This document shows positions 34,693 to 44,151 of a stretch of 64,000 bases of DNA, piece after piece. The position numbers and the translations under genes were made by a program. The DNA is from CAWKDG01 sp963848355 (GTDB lineage Bacteria; Actinomycetota; Acidimicrobiia; Acidimicrobiales; UBA8190), in the NCBI GenBank assembly GCA_963848355.1, contig CAWKDG010000003.1:4346-68345 (forward strand), written 5' to 3'. The notes under the pieces were generated by a model that saw only the letters and a list, made by a program, of their open reading frames with translations, searched no databases and had not been told where the DNA came from. Each line of letters starts with the position of its first letter. Position 1 is the stretch's first letter.

Positions 34693-34806
34693 GGCGCTGG
34701 ACCCCCTTTCCTCGTGACGACCCGCCCTGCTGCCGCCCGCCGGTGACCGGCAGGGGGCGCATAAGAGTACAGTCACGAGAAATCCTACGCGGGGCGGAGG
34801 GGCGGC

Positions 34807-37440
34807 TTGAGGCGGAGCGTCCGAACACCAACCAAGGGAACTCGCCTGGCTCTCGCCGGGGCGCGGGCGGTCGCGACGGCGATGCTGGCGGCCACGACCG
34901 CCTCGGTGGGTCTGGTTGCGATCTCCGGCCAAGCCGGTGCAGCGGTCCACTACGTGACCGACCCCGCATCGTTGGTCAACCCGTTCGTCGGCACCGCCAG
35001 CGGTTCCGGGTCTATGCCCAATCCTTTCGTGGGAGCCGAAACCGGCGGCAACACCTTCCCCGGAGCAGACGTGCCCTTCGGGATGGTCCAATGGAGCCCC
35101 GATACCCCGACCCGGCTGGAGACCGGCGGGTACGACTATGAGGACACGTCGATCATCGGGTACAGCTTGACCCACTTCTCCGGCACCGGTGGCCCGATAG
35201 AATGTGATGTTCCAATCCTTCCGGTGGTGGGAACCGCGCCGGCAGACCCGGCCAGCGCCACCGAGCCCCTGCACCACGATGACGAAGCCGCTTCGCCCGG
35301 CTACTACAGCCTGGTGGCGGGTGGGGTGAGAACACAGCTCACCACGACCACCCGCACGGGCATGGCCATCTTCACCTTTCCCAGCACTTCACCAGACGGC
35401 ACGCTCCTCTTCAAGGTCTCGGACAGCGCGAGTACCGTGACGGCCAGCGTTTTCCACGTTGACAGCAGCACCGAGGTCGACGGTTCGGTGACGACCAGCA
35501 CATACAAGGTCTACTTCGACATGGTCTTCAGCCGGTCGTTCACCTCGTCAGGGAGTTGGAGCACCAACGGCCAGGGTGGGGACGTGACCTTTGACACCGC
35601 AACGGATCCTGTCGTGCTAGCCAAGGTCGGTATTTCCTACGTGAGCACAGCCGACGCCGTGCTCAACCGGCGCGTCGAGAATCCCGGCTGGAATTTCCAG
35701 TCGGTCAGGGAGGCCGCCCAGCGGACGTGGAGTTCACTCCTGGGACGAGTGCAAATTGCCGGTGGCAGCAAAGCCCAACAAGCGACCTTCTATACCGCCC
35801 TGTATCACTCGTTGCTCCAGCCCAACGTGTTCAACGACGTGAACGGCGAGTACATGGGATATGACGGAAAGGTCCAGAAGATCGATCCGGACCAGAAGGC
35901 CGAATATGCGAACCTCTCGGAATGGGATATCTCCCGGAGTGAGGTTCAACTCCTCTCCCTCCTGGTGCCGAACAGGATGGACGACATGATCAAGTCCATG
36001 CTGAACGACGACACACAGACCGGTCACCTCCCCAAGTGGCCGGCGGACGACTCCGAGGGTTATGCGATGGTGGGAGACCCGGCAGACGACGTCATCGCTG
36101 ACGCATACGCATTCGGGGCCCGACATTTCAACGTTCAGCAGGCGCTGGAGGACATGGAGAGACAAGCCGACTTTCCGAGCACCTTCCGTCCTGGCCTCGA
36201 TTACTACGAGCGCGATGGATATCTCCCGATAAACGGGAAGTACGGGTGTTGTGATTCCAACGCGCCGGTGTCGACGCAGGAGCAGTACAACGTCGACGAC
36301 AACTCCATTGCCGAGCTGGCCAGCGAGTTGGGAGAGAATGAAGTTGCCAAGAAATTCGCGACCCGCGCCCAGAATTGGCAGAACGTCTTCGATCCTGCAA
36401 GCGGCTTCATGGAACCGAAGATTCTCAACGGTGCATTCGAGCCGGGGTTCGGTCCCGAGCTGGGGTTCGGTCCCAACGCTCTCGATGGCTTCACCGAGAC
36501 CGACTCATTCGTGTCGACGACCATGATCCCCTTCGACGTCAAGGGCCTCGTTGATGCCGAAGGTGGAGACCAGGCCTGGATCGCGCTCCTCAACGGCCTG
36601 ACCTCGAGCGTCGTGGCCGACGGTACCAATCAGGTCCAGATGGGCGACGAGCCCTCGTTCGGCGTCCCTTGGGAATACGACTACGTCGGCGTTCCCTTCA
36701 AGGCCCAAGAGGTCGTACGGGAGATCCAGGACCAGGACTACATCGACAGCCCCACCGGTCTGGCCGGGAACGACGACCTCGGAGAGATGAGCTCGTGGTA
36801 CGTGTGGTCCGCTCTCGGCGCGTACCCGGAGAATCCCGGGTCGTCCGAGGTCGTACTCGGGAGCCCGCTCTTCAAGGACATCGTCTTCCATCTGGGTGAT
36901 GGCGGGACCATCACCGAGAATGCCCCCGACGCTGCTGACAATGCACCGTACGTACAGAGTCTGACCGTCAACGGGACGAGCTGGACCCGGACCTACCTCA
37001 GTTCCAGCGTCTTCACCAAGGGCGGGACATTGGACTGGACGCTCGCCACCTGGCCCAGCACCACGTGGGGCGCTGCAACCAAGGATGCACCACCGTCGAG
37101 CACCGAAGGGTTGCTTCCTGCGCTCGGCTACGTGTCCAACAACGATGGCGAGAGTGTCGTGGATCCCGGATCGAGCGTGAACATCTCGCTAGGCGTCCAG
37201 AGCATGTCCAAGGCTTCCCAGCACATCAGCTGGAGCGCGAAGTCGGAATCCCGCTCCAGGATCGCCGTGGAGCCGGCTGCCGGAGCCCTGACAGTCAAGA
37301 ACGAGTCCAAGTCCGCGGAGCCGATCCATCTACACGTCCCGGCGACCACGCCGCCAGGGACGTACACGGTGACCTTCGCCATTCACGCGGCCAACGGCAC
37401 CGCTCTTCCGGACGTCGTCACCGAGGTTGAGGTTCGTTGA
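34807..37440 (+). CDS. Secreted GH92-family glycosidase (alpha-mannosidase-like)
   Basis: 877 residues. TTG 34807 is used because it begins a proper signal peptide (hydrophobic run ending SGQAGAAVHY). The GH92 core starts with VNPFVGT, GGNTFPGADVPFGMVQWSPDT and LTHFSGTG, and continues with STEVDG-type and SEWDISR patches plus VGDPADDVIADAYAFGA, the Ca-dependent acidic region of this family. Known members are exo-acting alpha-1,2/1,3/1,6-mannosidases. The last ~110 residues form an Ig-like tail. It may trim mannose-containing surface or external glycans next to the GH43 fusion and membrane glycosyltransferase. Confidence 0.88.
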   Translation: MRRSVRTPTKGTRLALAGARAVATAMLAATTASVGLVAISGQAGAAVHYVTDPASLVNPFVGTASGSGSMPNPFVGAETGGNTFPGADVPFGMVQWSPDTPTRLETGGYDYEDTSIIGYSLTHFSGTGGPIECDVPILPVVGTAPADPASATEPLHHDDEAASPGYYSLVAGGVRTQLTTTTRTGMAIFTFPSTSPDGTLLFKVSDSASTVTASVFHVDSSTEVDGSVTTSTYKVYFDMVFSRSFTSSGSWSTNGQGGDVTFDTATDPVVLAKVGISYVSTADAVLNRRVENPGWNFQSVREAAQRTWSSLLGRVQIAGGSKAQQATFYTALYHSLLQPNVFNDVNGEYMGYDGKVQKIDPDQKAEYANLSEWDISRSEVQLLSLLVPNRMDDMIKSMLNDDTQTGHLPKWPADDSEGYAMVGDPADDVIADAYAFGARHFNVQQALEDMERQADFPSTFRPGLDYYERDGYLPINGKYGCCDSNAPVSTQEQYNVDDNSIAELASELGENEVAKKFATRAQNWQNVFDPASGFMEPKILNGAFEPGFGPELGFGPNALDGFTETDSFVSTTMIPFDVKGLVDAEGGDQAWIALLNGLTSSVVADGTNQVQMGDEPSFGVPWEYDYVGVPFKAQEVVREIQDQDYIDSPTGLAGNDDLGEMSSWYVWSALGAYPENPGSSEVVLGSPLFKDIVFHLGDGGTITENAPDAADNAPYVQSLTVNGTSWTRTYLSSSVFTKGGTLDWTLATWPSTTWGAATKDAPPSSTEGLLPALGYVSNNDGESVVDPGSSVNISLGVQSMSKASQHISWSAKSESRSRIAVEPAAGALTVKNESKSAEPIHLHVPATTPPGTYTVTFAIHAANGTALPDVVTEVEVR

Positions 37441-37466
37441 GCCCATGGCCTTCCGTCTCGCTCCCA

Positions 37467-37543
37467 GAAGGATCGGTCTGCTCGGCGTGCTCCGGAGTCG
37501 CTCCTCGCACGCCCACAGAAGCGTTCTCGGCCGGACTCAGGAC
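37467..37543. repeat. Structured intergenic repeat, copy A (77 bp)
   Basis: Nearly the same sequence occurs at 51515-51592. It contains the inverted repeat GGCGTGC...GCACGCC with an inner GGAG-TCG-CTCC, so it would fold as a hairpin in DNA or RNA. It lies downstream of the GH92 gene. Confidence 0.85.
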
Positions 37544-37544
37544 C

Positions 37545-37568
37545 TCACCTCGGCAAGGTGATTCTTTT
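37545..37568 (+). terminator. Possible terminator after the GH92 gene
   Basis: TCACC-tcggcaa-GGTGA is followed by TTCTTTT. The stem is only 5 bp, so this is weak. Confidence 0.35.
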
Positions 37569-37717
37569 CGTCCAAGGGGTCCGCTCTAGTCGCCGGGGCT
37601 GCGTGTCTGTCCAGCCAGTTTCCGTTGAATCCGCCTGAGATCCGCCCTGTTGCAGAGCGGTCAACTACGACGTCGGCCATGAGGAGGCCACAAACATCGA
37701 TCGACGTGAAGGCGTGA

Positions 37718-38071
37718 TCAGCACCCGACAGCGTCCTTCAAGACGCCACACACTTGCGCCAGCCGTTTCGGCGATAACGAGGAAACATGCCTCCGCAATA
37801 CAGATCTCGGGAGAGTATGGATGTTGTCAAAGTTCACGACGCAGTCACTCGGAACGCCATCAGCAGCGACGCTGAGCTCCAACTCAGATACCAGGTGGCG
37901 TCTGGTCCGCGTGAGCGCTGCCACTACGACCGAGTCGATCCGGTCGGCGACCGGGTCTCGAGTCAGGACCAACACCAGCCGATCGCCCCCAGGTGCCGCC
38001 GCGAACCAGATTTCACCCCGTTGCCCAGTCCGACCAGTCCTCGGCTGGGCCCCAGTCCGCAACCTCAGCAA
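37718..38071 (-). CDS. mazF: MazF/PemK-type toxin (endoribonuclease)
   Basis: About 100-117 residues. The fold begins QRGEIWFAAAPGGDRLVLVL, then VVVAALTRTRR and NFDNIHTLPRSVL, the standard order of MazF strands with the conserved Arg-Gly-Glu opening. There is no ATG or GTG close to the conserved start: the frame opens at TTG 38071, with another TTG at 38062. Either start lies inside the upstream antitoxin frame, implying coupled translation. Probable sequence-specific mRNA interferase. Confidence 0.72.
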   Translation of the reverse strand: MLRLRTGAQPRTGRTGQRGEIWFAAAPGGDRLVLVLTRDPVADRIDSVVVAALTRTRRHLVSELELSVAADGVPSDCVVNFDNIHTLPRSVLRRHVSSLSPKRLAQVCGVLKDAVGC

Positions 38072-38132
38072 ACGATTTTTCGTCGGCCGTTAGAGGTGAC
38101 TGATCCCAAATCTGGGCGTCCTCCTCACTCAT
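38013..38132 (-). CDS. Tiny acidic antitoxin partner of the MazF-type toxin
   Basis: A 39-residue, strongly acidic, Trp-rich frame from ATG 38132 (MSEEDAQIWDQSPLTADEK, later ADWGPAEDWSDWATG) ending inside the toxin frame. Position and composition match short actinobacterial MazF antitoxins with a C-terminal DW/EW-rich toxin-binding tail. It overlaps the toxin frame by up to 59 bases. No DNA-binding domain is present. Confidence 0.6.
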   Translation of the reverse strand: MSEEDAQIWDQSPLTADEKSFAEVADWGPAEDWSDWATG

Positions 38133-38210
38133 CAGTGTCGCCTAGCTGGGTTATCGCGTAGGGCACGAGGGTAGAGCAGGACCAAGTCTGAGCGCGTTGG
38201 AGATTATTGC

Positions 38211-38732
38211 ATGACCGCTGCCAAGGGTGAGCAAACCGCCTTCGTATACACGATCTACATCCTGGCGAGCCCCGAGCGCGTGTGGCAGGGCCTCACCGAC
38301 CCCGGCTTGATGAAACATTACTGGCGGCACCAAAAGGCTGGTCCGAAAGCATTCCTTTCGGACTGGAAGAAGGGCTCCACCTACGACATGACGCACGACG
38401 ATGTTGGGCTCGTCGTGAGTGGCTCTGACCAGGTCGTCCTGGAGTCTGATCCCCATCGCCGACTGGCCTACAGCTGGCACACCATCACGCCTGAGTGGGC
38501 CGCCGCGGTCGACATGGACGAGGCGACCGCCGCCACCTGGCGGGCCGAGCCCCGATCGAAGGTGGCATTCGACATGGAGGATGTCGGGCACGGCACGACC
38601 AAGCTGACGGTCACTCACGATGGCTTCGCGCCAGGCAGCGCAGTGCTCCCTGCGATCTCCGAGGGGTGGCCCGCAGTCCTGTCGAGTCTGAAGACCCTGC
38701 TGGAGACGGGATCGTCGTTGCGTACCGCCTGA
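38211..38732 (+). CDS. SRPBCC/AHSA1-like ligand-binding protein
   Basis: 173 residues of the START/Bet v1-like SRPBCC fold: an N-terminal strand then ILASPERVWQGLTDPGLMKH, SDWKKGSTYDM, RLAYSWH, and a C-terminal helix GWPAVLSSLKTLLETG. Members bind hydrophobic ligands or act in detoxification; many stand next to ArsR regulators, but none is present here. ATG 38211 is the natural start. Confidence 0.85.
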   Translation: MTAAKGEQTAFVYTIYILASPERVWQGLTDPGLMKHYWRHQKAGPKAFLSDWKKGSTYDMTHDDVGLVVSGSDQVVLESDPHRRLAYSWHTITPEWAAAVDMDEATAATWRAEPRSKVAFDMEDVGHGTTKLTVTHDGFAPGSAVLPAISEGWPAVLSSLKTLLETGSSLRTA

Positions 38733-38807
38733 AAGGGGCCGTCGCCGCGACGTACGAAGGCTGAGGCCATTGCTGACCGGATAGCGCACGAATCGCGGAT
38801 TTATCGA

Positions 38808-38839
38808 CCCCGACCGAGAAGTGCCGGAGTCGGTCGGGG
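38808..38839. terminator. Strong hairpin in a gene-free interval
   Basis: CCCCGACCGA and TCGGTCGGGG are a perfect 10-bp inverted repeat around a 12-base loop, 75 bases after the SRPBCC stop. There is no T tract. The rest of 38733-39209 has no supportable gene. Confidence 0.55.
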
Positions 38840-39209
38840 TGTGAATCGACGGCCTCGCACGGTATTCGGTTGAGCCCGCAGGGGGTACCGATCACCCCTC
38901 AGGGTGCCTCGGATCTCCTGGACATCATCCGACGAGCCTGGCCTCGATCAGGGCGACATCGCACATATTCCCAACGCCGACTGATCTCGGATGGTCCGGT
39001 TGGATCGCAACCGGAGCGGGGCTGTTTCACGGGGTCACCGCAGGGGCATCCTGGTCCGGGTGATCCAGATCGGCCTGAGGTTGGTCGGACTGCCCCCGTC
39101 AGGGCACACAGAACAGGCATTGCCGGGCGGTCCTTTCCTCCTGGTCCTGAGCCCCGTTAAGTTCGAATATTCGGAGCATCCTCGGCAGGTGTGGGCCAGA
39201 CTGTGCACG

Positions 39210-40550
39210 GTGGCCGATATCCCTGTAACTCAATACGCACGAACCCCCGACGACGTCCATATCGCCTACCAGGTTGTGGGAGACGGACCGCTCGACATCG
39301 TCTACGCCAACAGCTTCATGGGTCACGTCGAGGCTTCCTGGGAGTATCCACGGGCAGCCCGCTTCTACGACCTCATGGCGCAGTTCTGCAGGCTGGTGCT
39401 CTTCGATCGGCGCGGAACCGGCATGTCAGATCCCTTCGTGGGCGACTTCACCATCGACGACCGCACAGCGGACATCAAGGCGGTGATCGACGCCGAGAGC
39501 CTTGCGGCGCCTGTGTTGCTCGGGTCCTCTGAGGGAGCCACCTCCTGCGCGTACTTCGCGGCCACACACCCCGGTCGGGTGTCGGCCCTGGTCTTGTTCT
39601 CTCCATGGATCGGCGGCCTCAAGAACGACGAGTTTCCGTGGGCGTGGCACCCGGACTTCCTGGAGCTGCTACTGGCGACAGGCGACGCGGCCTGGGCAGA
39701 TCCCACTGGGGCATGGGTCGTGACGAACGATCCCAGCTTGGCCGACGATGCGGATGCGCTGGCCTGGTATGCCCGGTACTTTCGCCTGGCGGCCAGCCCC
39801 GCGCTGGCCAAGGCGCTGTTCGTTCACAACTCCAAGATCGACGTACGCGACGTGCTCCCCACAATCTCGGTTCCGACTCTGGTCATCCACCGCAAGGACG
39901 AAACCTGGGTCAACGTCGAATACGGACGGCTAGTGGCACGTTCCATCCCCGGTGCCAAGCTCCTGGAGATTCCGGGAACGGATCACCACATCTGGGAGCA
40001 GAATGCACCTGAAGTCGTCGAGGAGATCGAGGAGTTCCTGACCGGGGTCCGCCGGGGACGCACGAGCCAACGTGCGCTCAAGGCGTTGTTGTTCACCGAT
40101 CTGGTGCGCTCCACAGAGACAGCGTCACAGATGGGCGACGAAAGTTGGCGTCAGCTGCTCGATCGGTACGAATCGAGTGTGGCTCGCCAGATCGCTCGCT
40201 TCGATGGTCAGTTCGTCAAGTCCACCGGTGACGGAATGCTGGCATCGTTCGACGGACCCGCCCGAGCGATTCGTTGCGCTCTGGCGATCCGGGAGTCGAC
40301 ACGGGGCTTCGGTCTTGTCGTGCGCATGGGCATCCATACCGGCGAGGTCGAACTCCGGGCCGACGACCTCGGCGGAATCAGCGTCCATATCGCTGCAAGA
40401 ATTCAGGCATTGGCCGATCCTGGTGAACTTCTAGTTTCCAGGACCGTCACGGACTTGGTAGCTGGTTCAGGCATCGAGTTCGATGAGCGTGGCGAACACG
40501 AGCTGAAGGGCGTTCCCGGTACCTGGCAACTCTTCGCCGCCAAGGGCTGA
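39210..40550 (+). CDS. Alpha/beta-hydrolase fused to a class III adenylate/guanylate cyclase domain
   Basis: 446 residues from GTG 39210, where similarity to the family begins. Residues 1-265 are an alpha/beta hydrolase with nucleophile elbow GSSEGA, the oxyanion region and catalytic His in TDHHIW. Residues ~275-445 are a class III cyclase homology domain: metal Asp in FTDLVRST, second Asp in STGDGMLASF, and GISVHIAARI. Such fusions are common in actinobacteria; the hydrolase part is thought to act as sensor or esterase controlling cyclic nucleotide output. The cNMP-binding protein of the hydrogenase operon could be one reader of such a signal, but no direct link is visible. Confidence 0.88.
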   Translation: MADIPVTQYARTPDDVHIAYQVVGDGPLDIVYANSFMGHVEASWEYPRAARFYDLMAQFCRLVLFDRRGTGMSDPFVGDFTIDDRTADIKAVIDAESLAAPVLLGSSEGATSCAYFAATHPGRVSALVLFSPWIGGLKNDEFPWAWHPDFLELLLATGDAAWADPTGAWVVTNDPSLADDADALAWYARYFRLAASPALAKALFVHNSKIDVRDVLPTISVPTLVIHRKDETWVNVEYGRLVARSIPGAKLLEIPGTDHHIWEQNAPEVVEEIEEFLTGVRRGRTSQRALKALLFTDLVRSTETASQMGDESWRQLLDRYESSVARQIARFDGQFVKSTGDGMLASFDGPARAIRCALAIRESTRGFGLVVRMGIHTGEVELRADDLGGISVHIAARIQALADPGELLVSRTVTDLVAGSGIEFDERGEHELKGVPGTWQLFAAKG

Positions 40551-40601
40551 CCCGCCCGATATCCATCGCCAACCACAACGGCGATATGTCAAGATCGGAG
40601 T

Positions 40602-40931
40602 ATGGACGATAGGGCCGTAGTGGTGCTCGACCAGGACGGCATTGTGCGGTTCTGGAGCGGCGGGGCTGTAAAGATCCTTCGCCATCAGCCGCAGGAGGCG
40701 ATTGGCAGGAGCGTGGACTTCATCATCCCGGAGTACTTCCGGGATCAGCACTGGGCCGCGTTTCGACAAGCGATGATCGCCGGAGTCCTGCACGAGGCTC
40801 GCGACCAGTTCGTCGTCCCGGTCCAGGTTTCCGAGGAAGAAGTCATGCCCCTCGTTGCTTCCTTGGCGCTAATCACGGACGCCGCTGGACACCCGTGTGG
40901 CGCGGTCGCTGTCTTCATGGAGCAGGAGTGA
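40602..40931 (+). CDS. Stand-alone PAS-domain protein
   Basis: A 109-residue single PAS domain: VVVLDQDGIVRFWSGGAVKI, GRSVDFIIPEYFR, then the five-stranded end with VPVQVSEEEVMPLVASLALI and AVAVFMEQE. The Phe-Trp strand and I-P-E motif are PAS-typical, but it has no attached output domain. It lies 51 bases after the hydrolase/cyclase gene and may be its sensory partner. Confidence 0.8.
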   Translation: MDDRAVVVLDQDGIVRFWSGGAVKILRHQPQEAIGRSVDFIIPEYFRDQHWAAFRQAMIAGVLHEARDQFVVPVQVSEEEVMPLVASLALITDAAGHPCGAVAVFMEQE

Positions 40932-41311
40932 TGATCGAGGAGCCGCACTAACCACAGGGATGAATCGCTCCCGGGCACACGCAACACCCATCCCGTATGT
41001 GCCCAATTCCGAGTGGGGTCATGGCCAAGGCCGACCGATGTTTGGGCATCCTGTACTCGGGGATTGCGCGTAACGTGTCATCCCTCGGTCCCGGGTCAGG
41101 TTGGGCCAGAGTCGGTTGACCTGGCCAACGAGCGACCCGCCCGGGATCGGCGTCGCTGAGCGATTCGACGTCGCTGAGCAATATAGAGCGGCCCCGATCA
41201 CCCACAGAGTGCGAGGAGGTAGCGCAGAACCGGCAGTTCCGGGTGGGTTCCTGACGATTTGGGGCAAGAGATGACGTTATTTCCGATCGGTCCGGCGGAC
41301 CAGACCACTAC
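40932..41311. other. Interval without a supportable gene
   Basis: Convergent region between the PAS gene and the ClC gene. No gene, tRNA or clear hairpin is seen. Confidence 0.5.
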
Positions 41312-43405
41312 TTACTCCAAATCTGCCGAGGGGCGAAGGGCGGATCCCTGAATCGGGAGTTCATTGCTCACTGCGGAAGGACCGGGAGCTGCCGGCGTCG
41401 CCGTTTCCGGAGCGTCTGTAGCCAGGAGGATCACTCGCTCGCCGACGCTTAGTACAGCATCAGATCGGGGGGTAACGATTTCGCGCCCTTCGCTGATGGC
41501 GACCACCACACATCCCGTAGGCCAGGGGACGTCTTCGATGCGACGCCCCAGTTGTGGGGATTGAGACCCAATGGCGATCTCAATAACTTCGTAGCCCTGC
41601 AGGGGATTCCTAGGCTCATGGATGTGAGACTCAGCTTCGGCAAACTCGGCCGCCATCGTGCCTTTCTCCGCATCGCTCGCCGACCCACTGAGGCTCTGGG
41701 CAATGGCTCGGATGATGTCTCGGCGAGTCACCCAGCCGATGAGATGATGGCGGTCTGGCGATAGGACCGGCAGGCCCACCAGTCCGTAGAGATCGAGTTG
41801 TCTGAGCGCCTGCTCTAGGGTCTCGTCTCCCAACAGAATCTGGGGCTGGCGGGTCACGACCACCGCTCCCACCAGTGCTTCCCATTGCTTTCGGTCGATG
41901 GGGCCGGGTTGCGCTTCAGTCGGCGCATGCGCGACGAGTACCGTTTGCTCCCCCTGGGCAAGCGGCTGCATGACATCGGCCACGGTGAGCGTCTGCAGGA
42001 CGCCCGTGGTCCGGGGTCGCTCGATGTCGATGCCACGCCGCAGGAGCTTCGTCGTGTAGATGTTGCCGTAGGTGAGCCTCTTCGAGACGGCGGCGGCGAT
42101 GCCGGCGGCCAGCATCACGGGAAGCACCAGTGTGAAGTTGCCGGTCATCTCCACCACACTGGCGATGGCCGTGAGTGGGGCCTGGGCAGCGGCGGCGAAG
42201 ACCCCACCCATGGCCACGACGGCATAGATGGCCGGCGATCCGACAACCGACCCAAACAGGTGATGGGCCGTCACCCCGAAGACCATGCCTCCCGCTGCCC
42301 CGGTGAACAGCGACGGGGCGAATACCCCACCGGAGCCGCCGATGGAGAGGGTGAGGCTGGAGGCCACGATCTTGCCCACCATGAGAATGAGGACGAACCA
42401 CAGGACATAGTGACCGGCGATCACCTGGTTCATCACGGGATAGCCCACCCCGTACATCTGGGGGAGGGCGAGCAGGAGCGCCCCCAGTGCCACGCCACCG
42501 ACCGCCGGCTTGGCCCACTCCGGCCGACCCTTCCACAGCTTCTCGGCCACATCCTCGAGTCGATACAGAAAGGCCTTGAATCCCACGCCGATGAGGCCGG
42601 CCAGGAGCCCGAGGAGGCCTATGAGCAGATAACTCGAATCGTGGCCGATCGACAGATCGTGTGGTATCTGTCCGAAGAAGGGCGCCGAACCGAAGAAGGC
42701 GCGACTGACGAGATCGGCGGTGACGGCTGATAGCGCGGTGGCGCACAGCGCCTCGAGCGAGAATTCGCGCAGGATGATTTCGAACCCGAAGAAGAGCCCG
42801 GTGAGCGGGGCGTTGAAGGTGGCGGCGATTCCACCGGCCGCCCCACAGGCCACGAGAATCCGTAGCCGGAACTCGGACATCTTGACCAACTGTCCGAGCG
42901 ATGAGGCGAAGGCCGATCCGACCTGGACGATGGGCCCCTCGCGGCCCACCGATCCGCCGGTGCCAATGCAGAGGGCGGAGGCCAACGCCTTCACGATGGT
43001 CACCTGGGGACGGATCCGCCCGCCATTCTCCGCCACCGCCAGCATCACTTCGGGCACACCATGGCCCCGGGCCTCCCGGGCGAAACGCTGAATCAACGGA
43101 CCGTAAAGCACTCCTCCGATGATCGGGATCAGGAGGAAGAAACCGATCCCCAACCACGGGAGGTGCGAGCTGGCGATCCTTCCCTGTTGACCGAACTGCT
43201 CACGCCCCGTGGCCAGCCAGGTGAAGGCGAAGATCAACCAGCGAAACCCGACGGCACCGAAGCCCGCTCCCACCCCGACCACGAGGGCCATCACCACAAG
43301 CCCGAGGCGCGAGCCCCGGAGCCACGTCACAACGAGTCCCAAGGAGAGATGAAGGGACCGATGGACCCGGGCTATCCAGGACCTGTCGGCAGCCTTAGCG
43401 GTCAC
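41312..43405 (-). CDS. ClC-type chloride channel/transporter with CBS and RCK_C-like domains
   Basis: 697 residues. The ClC membrane domain has the selectivity motifs GHGVPE (early), GREGPIVQVGS with the gating Glu, and GGVFAPS. A CBS-pair region follows (~residues 460-590), including VTRRDIIRA, then a TrkA-C-like domain (~610-680, EIAIGSQSPQLGRRIED). This domain set is typical of cytosolically regulated bacterial ClC proteins, likely Cl-/H+ antiporters or channels. ATG 43405 is the start. It reads away from the MarR gene 155 bases upstream on the same strand. Confidence 0.9.
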   Translation of the reverse strand: MTAKAADRSWIARVHRSLHLSLGLVVTWLRGSRLGLVVMALVVGVGAGFGAVGFRWLIFAFTWLATGREQFGQQGRIASSHLPWLGIGFFLLIPIIGGVLYGPLIQRFAREARGHGVPEVMLAVAENGGRIRPQVTIVKALASALCIGTGGSVGREGPIVQVGSAFASSLGQLVKMSEFRLRILVACGAAGGIAATFNAPLTGLFFGFEIILREFSLEALCATALSAVTADLVSRAFFGSAPFFGQIPHDLSIGHDSSYLLIGLLGLLAGLIGVGFKAFLYRLEDVAEKLWKGRPEWAKPAVGGVALGALLLALPQMYGVGYPVMNQVIAGHYVLWFVLILMVGKIVASSLTLSIGGSGGVFAPSLFTGAAGGMVFGVTAHHLFGSVVGSPAIYAVVAMGGVFAAAAQAPLTAIASVVEMTGNFTLVLPVMLAAGIAAAVSKRLTYGNIYTTKLLRRGIDIERPRTTGVLQTLTVADVMQPLAQGEQTVLVAHAPTEAQPGPIDRKQWEALVGAVVVTRQPQILLGDETLEQALRQLDLYGLVGLPVLSPDRHHLIGWVTRRDIIRAIAQSLSGSASDAEKGTMAAEFAEAESHIHEPRNPLQGYEVIEIAIGSQSPQLGRRIEDVPWPTGCVVVAISEGREIVTPRSDAVLSVGERVILLATDAPETATPAAPGPSAVSNELPIQGSALRPSADLE

Positions 43406-43560
43406 GGACCCAAATCGGCCTGTGCGTCATGACGACCCGCTGATCCGATGCCATCTTGCGATTCGTCCTGTCGCTCACCTCCCCAGACACCCAGAGTGTC
43501 GGTAAGGCCCTCCAAAGACGAAGACCGCCGAATCCACGCAAGCGAGCGAAGCCGAGGGAT

Positions 43561-44058
43561 TCACAGCTCCCAGCTGCGTTGCCAGTCGCCTTCGGGGACC
43601 TCGCCGGCGGCACGGCCGAAGGTTGTGAAGGCCAAGACGAGGGCGTCGCGCTCGGCCGGATCCACCGCCTCGAGGATGCGCTCGATCTCGGCCCGGCGGG
43701 ACCGGGTGACACGTTCGACCAGGCGACGGCCGGCGGCACTCAGGTCCAACAGCACCACGCGTCGATCGATGACGTCGCGCCGGCGAGTGATGAGATGTTT
43801 GCGCACCAGCCGGTCGCACATGCGGGTGGCCGTCGACGGATCGACTCCCAGGGCTTGAGCGAGGTCGACCGGCCGCTGTGCTCCTCGGGATCCGAGGACA
43901 ACCAGCGCCCGGTATTGGGGCAGAGAGACCACCGATTCGTGCTCAGCCAGGGATCGGGCTGCCACGGCCACCAGGACCCGACTAGCGGTCAGGACGGCAT
44001 CGGCCAACCGGTCGGTCTGGGTGCCGGGGGAGGTCCGTTGGCGGGTAGCGGTAGCCAT
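43561..44058 (-). CDS. MarR-family transcriptional regulator
   Basis: 165 residues from ATG 44058. The winged helix includes VVSLPQYRALVVL, DLAQALGVDPSTATRMCDRL and the wing RRRDVIDRRVVLLDLSAAG, flanked by dimerisation helices. An earlier in-frame start (44079) would lie inside the palindrome at 44064-44081, so 44058 is preferred. The -10-like TACAAT ends only 6 bases before ATG, suggesting a leaderless transcript and autorepression. Confidence 0.88.
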   Translation of the reverse strand: MATATRQRTSPGTQTDRLADAVLTASRVLVAVAARSLAEHESVVSLPQYRALVVLGSRGAQRPVDLAQALGVDPSTATRMCDRLVRKHLITRRRDVIDRRVVLLDLSAAGRRLVERVTRSRRAEIERILEAVDPAERDALVLAFTTFGRAAGEVPEGDWQRSWEL

Positions 44059-44063
44059 ACAGC

Positions 44064-44081
44064 CATTGTAGCTATACAATG
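44064..44081 (-). promoter_or_regulatory. MarR operator/promoter
   Basis: CATTGTA-GCTA-TACAATG is a perfect 7-bp inverted repeat. On the minus strand it contains TACAAT, a good -10 element, immediately before the MarR start. Confidence 0.72.
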
Positions 44082-44151
44082 AACGGCGTGTCTCAACCCA
44101 GATCGACTCGGGTCGTCCTGACTGCTCCGGACACCGGCGTCGGTGCCCTGG

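Noticed and set aside
41916..43157. 413-residue minus-strand frame inside the ClC gene
   Set aside because: Out-of-frame shadow of the ClC gene; Arg/Gly/Pro-rich composition typical of shifted high-G+C code.
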